A stretch of DNA of 64,000 nt from assembly GCA_019424245.1 (NCBI GenBank), contig JAHYZV010000007.1, positions 1 to 64,000 on the forward strand. The letters run 5' to 3'. Positions 10,501 through 16,940 of this stretch are shown here, in pieces. The translations under genes and the position numbers were made by a program. This DNA is from Clostridiales bacterium (GTDB taxonomy: Bacteria > Bacillota > Clostridia > Lachnospirales > Lachnospiraceae). Numbering within the stretch: the stretch's first letter is position 1; every line of letters begins with the position of its first letter. The notes under the pieces were generated by a model, which saw only the letters and a program-made list of their open reading frames with translations, had not been told where the DNA came from and did no database searches.

Positions 10501-10607
10501 GTGACAATACGCCATTTGCCGCATTACTCGCTATGATGGGAATTTCTGCTGCTGGTCTTATCTTTGCAGGTTATAAAAGATTCCGCAGAGTAAAGAAATC
10601 TAACTAA
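7572..10607 (+). CDS. Sortase-anchored thioester/CnaB/VaFE surface adhesin of the ICE
   Basis: Cell-wall protein of 1011 residues. It has a signal peptide (MKKIIRRLLTGVLTLATVF, cleavage near IHAADS). The N-terminal domain resembles thioester adhesin (TQXA) domains: AYCIQLG supplies the cysteine and LLQQCTVWRRL the glutamine motif. Several CnaB/SpaA-like domains follow (ETKAPKGFQ, EEKTAPKGY, EESKAPEGY), typical of isopeptide-locked folds. Two ~125-residue VaFE repeats (TFEELYD with a terminal Gln in GQTV), of the Thr-Gln ester-bond type, come next. The C-terminus is a proline/serine stalk, the sorting signal SPKTG, a hydrophobic segment and RRVKK. The start is ATG 7572, 11 nt after GAAAGGAG. 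It probably promotes donor-recipient contact. Confidence 0.9.
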   Translation: MKKIIRRLLTGVLTLATVFTAFPVTQIHAADSVYTHSDGKTGTVLKVTDGGEVESTFQEGWMKADGETAYCIQLGVAFQSGYKTRKDATERLNQSQITDVALNLEYIKEHTKKGFTDEQSYLLQQCTVWRRLSVHLGWGFGKTHVDYDEISKSIQDKLYADAQAFAKANKDRYDCGGYIYVGEGQDLGQFWAKLAVGNGKIQKSSSNTTITKSNDCYSIAGATYGVYSDKGCTKSVATLTTDSNGNTDTVELRAATYFVKETKAPKGFQLDKNVYTLTVKAGETATLKVSDTPKVTDTLVELFKIDMETSKSTAQGNASLEGAEFVWKYYDGYYTKENLPSEPTRTWTTKTIAEKDSKNEVHYITHLADVYKVSGDSFYTQNGTICLPLGTITVEEKTAPKGYLLEGAYMQAAGSSEQIKGVYVAQITENGELAALSGSNQYSVSDKVIRGGVKIQKRDLETKDTKAQGGATLKDTAFEIISLNDKAVLVDGKLYSKNEVVKTIHTGIDGIATTDADTLPYGKYRIEESKAPEGYLTDGAKPIEFAITENGKIVDLTDEVHSVYNQIKRGDIEGVKIGDGTHKRLANVPFRITSKTTGESHIIVTDKNGQFSTAADWVSHKQNTNAGKSSEDGIWFGISEPDDSKGALLYDTYEIEELRCDSNKGMTLIPAFDVVVSRNKTVVDLGTLTDDYEPEISIHTTATDKVTGEKSIISGKSVTIVDTVTLDGLKKGTKYQLKGWQMVKAENAELIVNGERVESDYSFTAKDSKMEVEVSYTFNASALGGKDLVTFEELYDLFNPDEPIKVAEHKDIEDDGQTVTITERIITMHTTAADKVTGKKTIEAGKDVTIVDTVTLDGLEKGTKYQLKGWEMVKSENAELIVNGKCVENDLTFTATDTKMEVQIAFTFNASELAGKELVTFEELYDVTNPDKPIKVAEHKDIKDEGQTVTIKEKSESPTTPEESSTPTKPSDSPKTGDNTPFAALLAMMGISAAGLIFAGYKRFRRVKKSN
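9650..10430 (+). repeat. Tandem duplication encoding two VaFE domains
   Basis: Two copies of about 390 bp lie head to tail inside the adhesin gene (about 9650-10040 and 10045-10430). Shared stretches include the codons for VTIVDTVTLDGL, GTKYQLKGW and PIKVAEHKDI. The similarity could allow copy-number change by recombination. Confidence 0.8.
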
Positions 10608-10625
10608 TGCAGGAGGTAGCAGCTT

Positions 10626-10679
10626 ATGAAAGCACTCCCCCGACCACCGCCCATCATAGAAACGTCAGCCTTTGGCTGA
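10626..10679 (+). CDS. Possible 17-residue leader peptide with hairpin at its stop codon
   Basis: A perfect AGGAGG at 10611-10616 precedes ATG 10626 by 9 nt. The frame MKALPRPPPIIETSAFG ends at TGA 10677. The last codons lie in a 7-bp hairpin (10664-10670/10674-10680, loop TTT). A proline-rich run (Pro-Arg-Pro-Pro-Pro) may slow ribosomes. It lies between the adhesin gene and Orf23. It may be a regulatory leader or a remnant; no homologue is recognised. Confidence 0.4.
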   Translation: MKALPRPPPIIETSAFG

Positions 10680-10850
10680 CAGTTTAACTAAATTCTGCTT
10701 GACTGTCATTTATCTTTCTGAATGGGGATTGTCAAGGGTGTAAAGCACAACGCTTGCCCTTGATGATTCACAGGCAGACAGATACAATCTATACAGCAGA
10801 ATGACACTATCAATCATTAAAATATAGAAAGAAAAGAGGTAAATACATTT
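10680..10850 (+). other. Intergenic region between the leader peptide and Orf23
   Basis: Contains a TTGACTGTCA/TTGTCAAGG stretch and the ribosome site AAAAGAGG for the next gene. No clear promoter or terminator is seen. Confidence 0.3.
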
Positions 10851-11165
10851 ATGGAATTAAAACACGTTATCCCGAACATGGAAAAGACATTCGGAAATTT
10901 AGAGTTTGCAGGTGAGAATAAAGTGGAACAGCGTAGGATCAACGGACGTATGACGGTAGTTTCCCGTAGCTTCAACCTTTATTCGGACGTACAGAGGGCA
11001 GATGATATTATCGTGGTGCTGCCTGCTTCTGCTGGTGAGAAGAATTTTGAATCAGAGGAAAAGGTAAAACTTATCAATCCCAAAATCACCGCAGAGGGTT
11101 ACAAAATCGGTACAAGAGGATTCACAAACTATATCCTGTCAGCAGACGATATGGTGAAAGCATAA
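10851..11165 (+). CDS. YdcP/DUF961 family ICE protein (Tn916 Orf23-like)
   Basis: Small soluble protein of 104 residues from the DUF961 (YdcP) family, always found at the start of the Tn916/ICEBs1 transfer operon. In ICEBs1 relatives, YdcP-type proteins assist replication of the excised element. Recognisable stretches are MEKTFGNLEFAGE near the N-terminus and the C-terminal YILSADDM. The next gene is a paralogue starting 15 bp downstream, so the two are translated from one transcript. Confidence 0.88.
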   Translation: MELKHVIPNMEKTFGNLEFAGENKVEQRRINGRMTVVSRSFNLYSDVQRADDIIVVLPASAGEKNFESEEKVKLINPKITAEGYKIGTRGFTNYILSADDMVKA

Positions 11166-11180
11166 GGAGGGAAAAAGATT

Positions 11181-11549
11181 ATGAGATTAGCAAACGGAAT
11201 CATCATTGATAAGGAAAAGACATTCGGAGTATTGAAGTTCTCGGCATTGCGTCGTGAGGTACATATCCAGAATGAGGACGGTACGGTTTCTGAAGAAATC
11301 AAATTACGTACCTACGATTTGAAGTGCAAGGAACAAGGACGTATGATACAGGTAAGTATTCCTGCTGCTGTTCCGTTAAAGGAATTTGACTACAACGCAG
11401 AGGTGGAAATCATCAATCCTGTGGCTGATACGGTGGCAACTGCTACCTTTCAAGGGGCAGACGTTGACTGGTATATCAAGGCAGATGATATTGTTTTGAA
11501 AAATAAACGAGTGTCTAAAAACGCTACTGAACTACCAAATAAAAACTGA
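11181..11549 (+). CDS. YdcP/DUF961 family ICE protein (Tn916 Orf22-like)
   Basis: Paralogue of the preceding gene, 122 residues. It opens with DKEKTFGVLKFSA and has the conserved YIKADDIVLK near the end. The last ~17 residues (NKRVSKNATELPNKN) are AT-rich, unlike the rest. They run into the AT-rich cassette that follows, so the original 3' end may have been replaced when the cassette inserted. Ribosome site GGAGGG. Confidence 0.87.
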   Translation: MRLANGIIIDKEKTFGVLKFSALRREVHIQNEDGTVSEEIKLRTYDLKCKEQGRMIQVSIPAAVPLKEFDYNAEVEIINPVADTVATATFQGADVDWYIKADDIVLKNKRVSKNATELPNKN

Positions 11550-11561
11550 TAGTATTATTCA

Positions 11562-11590
11562 TTGTTTCCAATAATTAGAAGTGATATAAT
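11562..11590 (+). promoter_or_regulatory. Sigma-A type promoter of the first ICE cassette gene
   Basis: TTGTTT (11562-11567), 17-nt spacer, perfect TATAAT (11585-11590). It is followed by AAGGAG and the gene start at 11620, giving this gene its own transcription inside the transfer operon. Confidence 0.7.
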
Positions 11591-11619
11591 TATTAAAAAT
11601 GTTTTAAGGAGATATGTGT

Positions 11620-12396
11620 ATGGAGTTGATTAATTTCATTAAAGATAATTGGGTCAATCTTGGTTTGATTATAGTAGGTTTATCTGCTGTATGGATTTAT
11701 AAAGCACAGGAAAAGGGGAAATTGCGTGACGCTGCTTCTTTAGTTGTTTTGCAGATAGACGAACTTCAAAAGCGTGTACAAGAAATTCAGTCTTATATAA
11801 CTAATCAAGGTTTAAATTTAACTGCCTTTTATGAATCACTTCCCTTAATTGATGTTAATCATTGGAAAAACTATAAGCATTTATTTATTCGCAGAATAGA
11901 TAACAAAAGTTATGATAGTATAAATAAATTTTACCAATATGTTACTTCTATGCAAGAGCAACAAGAACTGATACGCAATTTGCAAAGGAACTATTTTTTT
12001 GTAAAACAAAGTGCTTTATGTAATGTGGAAATTTCATTTATTGTTGAGACATTGAAAGAAGTTGATTCAAGTTCTGTATCCAGCAAACAATTACAAGAGC
12101 TTATGCAAGCCACTTCCGTAGTAACTAATGAAAATCAGCAAGAAGTTTTAGCAAATTTAATTAGACAAATCGAACAAAATAATCCGAATATTGATATGGA
12201 TAGATTTTGGGGGATTTATCAAAATAAACGAAGAAGATTTATAACTATTACAAATGGGGATTCTTTAACTCCATACACGCCCGAACAAATATCAGTGACA
12301 TTACAATCACTTCTAAACCAATATAATTTGTTAGAAATATCAGGAATCGAAGGATATAGAAAGCTTCGTAAAATAGCTAAAATGACAAGGAAATAA
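11620..12396 (+). CDS. Membrane-anchored protein of unknown function (ICE cassette 1)
   Basis: I do not recognise this family. The 258-residue protein has one N-terminal membrane segment (about residues 10-25, LGLIIVGLSAVWIY). A long helical, Gln/Glu-rich, coiled-coil-like region follows (QIDELQKRVQEIQ, QEQQELIRNLQ), then a C-terminal soluble part with no known motif. The most plausible topology is tail in the cytoplasm. The start is ATG 11620, 8 nt after AAGGAG; an in-frame ATG at 11614 is too close. The gene is AT-rich compared with the surrounding transfer genes and has its own promoter and terminator, so it is an insertion between Orf22 and TcpA. Possible roles are exclusion or phage defence, but nothing proves either. 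Confidence 0.75.
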   Translation: MELINFIKDNWVNLGLIIVGLSAVWIYKAQEKGKLRDAASLVVLQIDELQKRVQEIQSYITNQGLNLTAFYESLPLIDVNHWKNYKHLFIRRIDNKSYDSINKFYQYVTSMQEQQELIRNLQRNYFFVKQSALCNVEISFIVETLKEVDSSSVSSKQLQELMQATSVVTNENQQEVLANLIRQIEQNNPNIDMDRFWGIYQNKRRRFITITNGDSLTPYTPEQISVTLQSLLNQYNLLEISGIEGYRKLRKIAKMTRK

Positions 12397-12401
12397 TATG
12401 T

Positions 12402-12435
12402 AAGCAGTAAATCTATAAGGTTTGCTGCTTTTTTC
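12402..12435 (+). terminator. Terminator of ICE cassette 1
   Basis: Stem AAGCAGTAAA (12402-12411) with TTTGCTGCTT (12421-12430), one G-U pair, then a T run to about 12435. It lies inside the transfer operon, 20 nt before the tcpA start. Confidence 0.78.
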
Positions 12436-12454
12436 ATGGAAAGGAGGATTTTAT

Positions 12455-13858
12455 ATGCCACTATACAAAAAAAGAGGAAACCGTATCAGAGCCAGTGACA
12501 AGTCGCTGGTTTTTCGTTTCTCGGCTAGTTCACTGTTCCTGTTGTTCCTTGCTGTGATTATGCTGCTGAACCTAAAAGCAATCCTAACAACGGACTGGAA
12601 ATCGGTTCATCTTATGCAAGATGGTAGCGTCCATTTTACCGTCACGCCATACATGATAGTTACAATCATTGTGGCAGCTCTGGTCTGTGTGATTGCTGCC
12701 TTTTTGTACCGAAGATTCCAGTATGACAGGGTAAAGCAGCTCTTTCACCGTCAAAAGCTGGCAAAGATGATTCTTGAAAATGGCTGGTATGAATCGGAAA
12801 CCACACAGGACAGCGGATTTTTCAAGGATTTACCAGCGACCAGCAAAAAAGAGAAAATTACCTATTTTCCAAAACTGTATTACCGTATGGATAACGGACT
12901 ATTGTATATCCGTACAGAAATTACGCTGGGGAAATATCAAGACCAGCTTTTACACTTGGAAAAGAAGCTGGAAACAGGCTTATATTGTGAGCTGGTTTCC
13001 AAAGAATTAAAGGACAGCTACGTTGAGTATGTCTTACTCTATGACACTATCGCAAACCGTATCACCATCAATGAAGTACAGGCTGAAAATGGCAGCTTGC
13101 GTCTAATGAAAAATGTCTGGTGGGAGTATGACAAGCTCCCACACATGCTGATTGCTGGCGGCACTGGTGGCGGTAAAACTTACTTTATCCTCACTATCAT
13201 TGAAGCTCTGCTCCGTTGCAATGCAGTCATGTATGTGTTAGACCCGAAGAACGCTGACCTTGCGGATTTATCCGTCGTCATGCCAGAAGTCTATTACAAA
13301 AAGGAAGATATAACCGCCTGTATTGATAGGTTCTATGACGGTATGATGGCAAGAAGTGAAGATATGAAGCTCATGGAAAACTACAAGACAGGTGAAAACT
13401 ATGCCTATCTCGGTCTTGCTCCGCACTTTTTAATCTTTGATGAATATGTGGCGTTTATGGAAATGCTGACGACAAAGGAAAACGCTGCTGTGCTGAATAA
13501 GCTCAAACAGATAGTCATGCTCGGACGACAGGCAGGTTACTTTCTTATTCTCGCCTGTCAGCGACCAGACGCAAAATACCTCGGTGACGGAATCCGTGAC
13601 CAGTTCAACTTCCGTGTCGCATTGGGGCGTATGTCAGAACTGGGCTATTCCATGATGTTCGGAGAAGTAGACAAGGACTTTTTTCTGAAACAGATCAAAG
13701 GACGTGGCTATGTCGATACAGGAACAAGTGTCATATCCGAGTTTTACACTCCCTTTGTACCAAAAGGACACGATTTTCTAAGAGAAATAGGCATACTCTC
13801 ACAAAACAGGCAGGACGGACAGGCGGCGTGCGAAGCAAAAGCCGCAGGTACGGACTAG
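12455..13858 (+). CDS. tcpA: FtsK/SpoIIIE-type coupling ATPase (TcpA, Tn916 Orf21-like)
   Basis: Coupling protein that links the relaxase-DNA complex to the mating channel, 467 residues. Two transmembrane helices lie near residues 20-45 and 65-90. The ATPase domain has Walker A GGTGGGKT and Walker B HFLIFDEY, followed by the FtsK-type LGRQAGYFLILACQRPDAK segment. The start is ATG 12455 after AAGGAGG. Downstream are oriT and the relaxase gene, as in Tn916. Confidence 0.95.
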   Translation: MPLYKKRGNRIRASDKSLVFRFSASSLFLLFLAVIMLLNLKAILTTDWKSVHLMQDGSVHFTVTPYMIVTIIVAALVCVIAAFLYRRFQYDRVKQLFHRQKLAKMILENGWYESETTQDSGFFKDLPATSKKEKITYFPKLYYRMDNGLLYIRTEITLGKYQDQLLHLEKKLETGLYCELVSKELKDSYVEYVLLYDTIANRITINEVQAENGSLRLMKNVWWEYDKLPHMLIAGGTGGGKTYFILTIIEALLRCNAVMYVLDPKNADLADLSVVMPEVYYKKEDITACIDRFYDGMMARSEDMKLMENYKTGENYAYLGLAPHFLIFDEYVAFMEMLTTKENAAVLNKLKQIVMLGRQAGYFLILACQRPDAKYLGDGIRDQFNFRVALGRMSELGYSMMFGEVDKDFFLKQIKGRGYVDTGTSVISEFYTPFVPKGHDFLREIGILSQNRQDGQAACEAKAAGTD

Positions 13859-13863
13859 CCTGT

Positions 13864-14017
13864 GTTGGTGTGGCTTGCCACACCAACCATTCGCCCCCAT
13901 TATCTAACAGGGGGGCACAAATTATCTGGAAACAGTTATAAAAATATCGGGAAGTCCTTGAAAACAGCGGACTTTTCAAACATTCAAGGGAGTGTGACAA
14001 AATCGGTAAATGTCACA
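13864..14017 (+). other. Origin of transfer (oriT) region
   Basis: The tcpA-mobT gap holds four inverted repeats in a row: 13864-13873/13878-13887 (10 bp, loop CTTG), the C5/G6 block 13894-13898/13910-13915, 13952-13957/13969-13974, and 13993-13999/14011-14017. Tn916 has oriT in the same gap with a C-run/TCTAAC/G-run repeat of the same type. The nick site cannot be assigned from sequence alone. Confidence 0.8.
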
Positions 14018-14044
14018 TTCCTTTTTCGATTGGAGGGATTTTTA

Positions 14045-15241
14045 CTGAATGATACCGACTGGATAAACAAGCTCAAAGAACAACGGACGCAGTACGGCGT
14101 TTCCCAGAATCAGCTTGCGGTCATGGCTGGTGTCAGTCGTGAATACATCAGCAGGCTTGAATCTGGAAAAGTAGCCTTGACAGAAGAAATCAAGGTGAAA
14201 CTCACGGACGCTCTGGATAAACTGAATCCAGAAAATCCGCTGGAAATGGTCTTGGATTACGTCAGAATCCGATTCCCCACACAGGACGTAAAACACGTTG
14301 TGGAGGATATTCTTAAATTAAGGCTTGATGTGATGATACATGAGGATTTTGGCTTCTACTCCTATGCGGAACATTACGTCTTGGGTGATGTGTTCGTGCT
14401 GGCTTCACCCGATAAGGAAAAAGGCACATTGCTAGAGCTGAAAGGTAAAGGCTGCCGCCAGATGGAAAGTTACCTTTTGGCACAGCATAGGAGCTGGTAT
14501 GACTTTCTCATGGACGCTCTGATAGAGGGAGGTGTGATGAAACGTCTTGACCTTGCCATCAACGATATGGCAGGAATCTTAGACATTCCAGAGCTGACAG
14601 AGAAATGCAACCATGAGGAATGTATTTCCGTATTCCGCAGCTTCAAGAGCTACCGTAGCGGTGAGCTTGTAAGAAGTCAAGAGCAAGACAGATACGGTAT
14701 GGGAAATACATTGTACGTCGGTTCGCTCAAATCGGAAGTCTATTTCTGTATCTACGAAAAGGACTATGAACAGTATGTAAAGTATGACATAGCCATTGAA
14801 GATACGAAAATCAAGAACCGTTTTGAAATAAGGCTAAAGAATGAGCGAGCCTATTATGCGGTGCGTGACCTGCTGACTTACCACGACGCAGAACGTACCG
14901 CTTTCGATATTATCAACCGCTATATGCGATTCGCTGACAAGGAGGTGGATAAGCGACGCAGCGAATGGAAAACCAATGAGAAATGGGCGTACTTTATCGG
15001 TTCTGATCGTGGGCGTTTGAAACTGACGACCAAACCAGAACCGTACACGCTCACAAGGACGCTGAACTGGATAAGCAGACAGGTAGCTCCCACATGGAAA
15101 GTCTTACAGCAGATAGACAGTACCAACGGTACGACTTACCTCAAAGATATTTTAGACCATGCGAAGCTCACCGAGCGTCATAAAAAGCTGATTGAACAAC
15201 AGACGACTTCCACAGAGGAAATCATCAGTAAGGAGGAATGA
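14045..15241 (+). CDS. mobT: MobT relaxase of the Rep_trans family (Tn916 Orf20-like)
   Basis: Nicks and re-ligates the ICE at oriT, and also primes rolling-circle replication in this family. Residues 8-60 form a Cro/C1-type helix-turn-helix (YGVSQNQLAVMAGVSREYISRLESG). The rest is a Rep_trans nickase domain with the conserved HRSWYDFLMDALIEGG and RLDLAINDMAG segments. No in-frame ATG lies at the homologous N-terminus. The best start is a CTG at 14045, 8 nt after GGAGGG; the only nearby ATG (14049) is out of frame. About 398 residues, as expected for the family. Confidence 0.92.
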   Translation: MNDTDWINKLKEQRTQYGVSQNQLAVMAGVSREYISRLESGKVALTEEIKVKLTDALDKLNPENPLEMVLDYVRIRFPTQDVKHVVEDILKLRLDVMIHEDFGFYSYAEHYVLGDVFVLASPDKEKGTLLELKGKGCRQMESYLLAQHRSWYDFLMDALIEGGVMKRLDLAINDMAGILDIPELTEKCNHEECISVFRSFKSYRSGELVRSQEQDRYGMGNTLYVGSLKSEVYFCIYEKDYEQYVKYDIAIEDTKIKNRFEIRLKNERAYYAVRDLLTYHDAERTAFDIINRYMRFADKEVDKRRSEWKTNEKWAYFIGSDRGRLKLTTKPEPYTLTRTLNWISRQVAPTWKVLQQIDSTNGTTYLKDILDHAKLTERHKKLIEQQTTSTEEIISKEE

Positions 15242-15245
15242 CAAC

Positions 15246-15377
15246 ATGAAGCATATCTTATTTGACTTCTTCCTGTTCTCACTTGGGGCAGGATTCGGAG
15301 TAGTGACTATGTGTCTTATGCAGTCTGCAAAAGCCGCAGACAGAGAAATTGAAATGATGGAAAGGAGAAAGAGATAA
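15246..15377 (+). CDS. DUF3789 small membrane protein
   Basis: A 43-residue protein with one membrane helix (FFLFSLGAGFGVVTMCLMQ) and a charged tail (EIEMMERRKR). It matches the DUF3789 proteins that sit between mobT and tcpD in this ICE group. Start ATG 15246 after AGGAGG; the stop codon overlaps the next start (TAATG). Role unknown, probably an accessory of the mating channel. Confidence 0.75.
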   Translation: MKHILFDFFLFSLGAGFGVVTMCLMQSAKAADREIEMMERRKR

Positions 15378-15598
15378 TGAATTTCGGACAGAACTTATAC
15401 AACTGGTTTTTATCTAACGCACAATCCCTTGTGCTTATGGCAATCGCTGTTATCGGGGTGTATCTCGGATTCAAGCGTGAGTTTTCCAAACTTATTGGAT
15501 TCTTGGTGATTGCCTTAATTGCTGTCGGCTTGGTATTCAATGCCGCTGGCGTGAAAGACGTACTGTTACAGTTATTCAATAAGATTATCGGGGCGTAA
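15377..15598 (+). CDS. tcpD: TcpD-like conjugation membrane protein (Tn916 Orf19 region)
   Basis: A 73-residue protein with two membrane helices (LVLMAIAVIGVYLGF and LIGFLVIALIAVGLVF). It resembles the TcpD family of conjugation components in Firmicutes plasmids and ICEs. It overlaps the stop of the DUF3789 gene. It is followed by an AT-rich cassette rather than directly by the next transfer gene. Confidence 0.75.
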   Translation: MNFGQNLYNWFLSNAQSLVLMAIAVIGVYLGFKREFSKLIGFLVIALIAVGLVFNAAGVKDVLLQLFNKIIGA

Positions 15599-15602
15599 TA
15601 TA

Positions 15603-15632
15603 TTGTTTTTTCTTCCAGTATTTTGATATACT
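15603..15632 (+). promoter_or_regulatory. Promoter of ICE cassette 2
   Basis: TTGTTT (15603-15608), 18-nt spacer, TATACT (15627-15632), upstream of GGGAGG and the start at 15671. It is independent of the transfer operon. Confidence 0.62.
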
Positions 15633-15670
15633 AGAGAAAAGGTAATTTAAATCTGGGAGGAATAAATCTT

Positions 15671-16129
15671 ATGCTTCAATATGCTTTAAATAAGAGCTTT
15701 GAAGAAATGCAAACAGTAATTAAGCTTGCTGAAAGTGATTTGAATAATGATGAATTAAAAAAGGAAGTCAATTATAGGGTTGGTACATTTCTACATTGGT
15801 TATTGGATTATTATGAATGGTTAGAAAAAACTTATAAAGGAAAACTGAATAAAAGTGATATTTCTTTTTTCAGCGGATTAAGATATGCTAACAATAAATT
15901 GAAACATGACCCTAACGTAATTCAAATATATGAGCGTACAGGAGGTTTTACTTTTCCAATTACATTTCCTCTATCCATTGAAAAAATTGAATTTAAGTGG
16001 GGTAAGATTGATGTGGAAAAAAATCCAAAGTATCAAAACCAGTATGATAATTACGTTACGTATATTGATGGAAAAGAAATCATTACTCTATCACAACAGG
16101 CATTGAAGCAACTAGAAAATTATAAGTAA
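15671..16129 (+). CDS. Unknown 152-residue protein (ICE cassette 2)
   Basis: Not recognised. A soluble protein with no signal peptide or membrane segment. The first half is helical and charged. The stretch SGLRYANNKLKHDPNV has an R-x-x-N-x-x-x-K-H arrangement faintly like HEPN ribonucleases, but this is too weak to call. The second half is beta-rich (GGFTFPITFPLSIEKIEFKW). The gene is AT-rich, with its own promoter and terminator, inserted between tcpD and the next backbone gene. Ribosome site GGGAGG at 15655-15660. Confidence 0.7.
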   Translation: MLQYALNKSFEEMQTVIKLAESDLNNDELKKEVNYRVGTFLHWLLDYYEWLEKTYKGKLNKSDISFFSGLRYANNKLKHDPNVIQIYERTGGFTFPITFPLSIEKIEFKWGKIDVEKNPKYQNQYDNYVTYIDGKEIITLSQQALKQLENYK

Positions 16130-16139
16130 AACAAGCTGA

Positions 16140-16167
16140 CAGCAGCTAAATTAGTTGCTGTTTTTTA
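16140..16167 (+). terminator. Terminator of ICE cassette 2
   Basis: Stem CAGCAGCTAA (16140-16149) with TTAGTTGCTG (16151-16160), one G-U, then TTTTTTA. It lies inside the transfer operon in the forward orientation. Confidence 0.72.
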
Positions 16168-16196
16168 TTTGTAAAAATCAAAGATTGGAGGACAAC

Positions 16197-16442
16197 ATGA
16201 AAACAGATATTTTTGAGGATATGAAAGAGCTGGTCGGCTGTAAAGATGTTTCAGACCTGCCCTATAGAAAACGCAAGGTATGGGAAGAAATCAAACGACA
16301 GTCACTGCTTGCCTATCCAAAAGAACAGTTAGAAAAATTTTCCCATTATGTATTCGGTGTAGATTATGCTGTTATAATGGGAATACTGGATATGATGAAA
16401 GGAAGTGACAGACCATGCAGGAAATGCGAATCTACCTGTTAA
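16197..16442 (+). CDS. Small conserved ICE protein before ardA
   Basis: An 81-residue soluble protein of a type often found just before ardA in Tn916-like elements; function unknown. It is charged and helical, with a C-terminal cysteine cluster (CRKCESTC). Start ATG 16197 after TTGGAGGAC. Its end overlaps the ardA start by 28 nt in another frame, suggesting coupled translation. Confidence 0.65.
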   Translation: MKTDIFEDMKELVGCKDVSDLPYRKRKVWEEIKRQSLLAYPKEQLEKFSHYVFGVDYAVIMGILDMMKGSDRPCRKCESTC

Positions 16443-16918
16443 ACAATACAAAACCTTACCACGACGAGGACGACGGTTACTCTGGCGACTGGTTCAACTG
16501 CCCGATAAATTTTGATGAAGTCAGAGAAAAGTTAGGTGTAGAGAATGAGGAACAGGTCGAGATTGCAGACTATGAGCTGCCATTCCATATCAACACCGAC
16601 ACACCGATATGGGAAATCAACGCCCTTTGCCGCTTCGTGCTGGAAATAGACGGTACGCCTATCGGTAACGAAATGAAAGCCATTCAGCAGAAATGGTTTG
16701 ACAGCTTCGAGGACTTTATCGACCATAAGGACGAGATACGTTACTATGATGTGGGTGACGGTGCAGCACTGGCAGAATACCTTATCTGTGAGGAAAATAT
16801 ATTCGGTGAGATTCCCCACGAATTACAGAAGCATATCGACTACCATTCCTACGGAAACGAGCTGGAAATGGACGACAGATACCTTTTCACAACAAGCGGT
16901 GTATTCCGTTATCAGTAA
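16415..16918 (+). CDS. ardA: ArdA antirestriction protein, copy 1
   Basis: DNA-mimic protein that inhibits type I restriction enzymes and protects incoming ICE DNA in a new host. It is very acidic, 167 residues. Typical ArdA landmarks are MRIYLLN at the start, ADYELPFHI in the middle and a C-terminal ELQKHIDYHSYGNELEMDDRY. It is immediately followed by a second, divergent ArdA gene. Confidence 0.92.
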   Translation: MQEMRIYLLNNTKPYHDEDDGYSGDWFNCPINFDEVREKLGVENEEQVEIADYELPFHINTDTPIWEINALCRFVLEIDGTPIGNEMKAIQQKWFDSFEDFIDHKDEIRYYDVGDGAALAEYLICEENIFGEIPHELQKHIDYHSYGNELEMDDRYLFTTSGVFRYQ

Positions 16919-16940
16919 GGGGTGATGTGGTATCGAAGAA

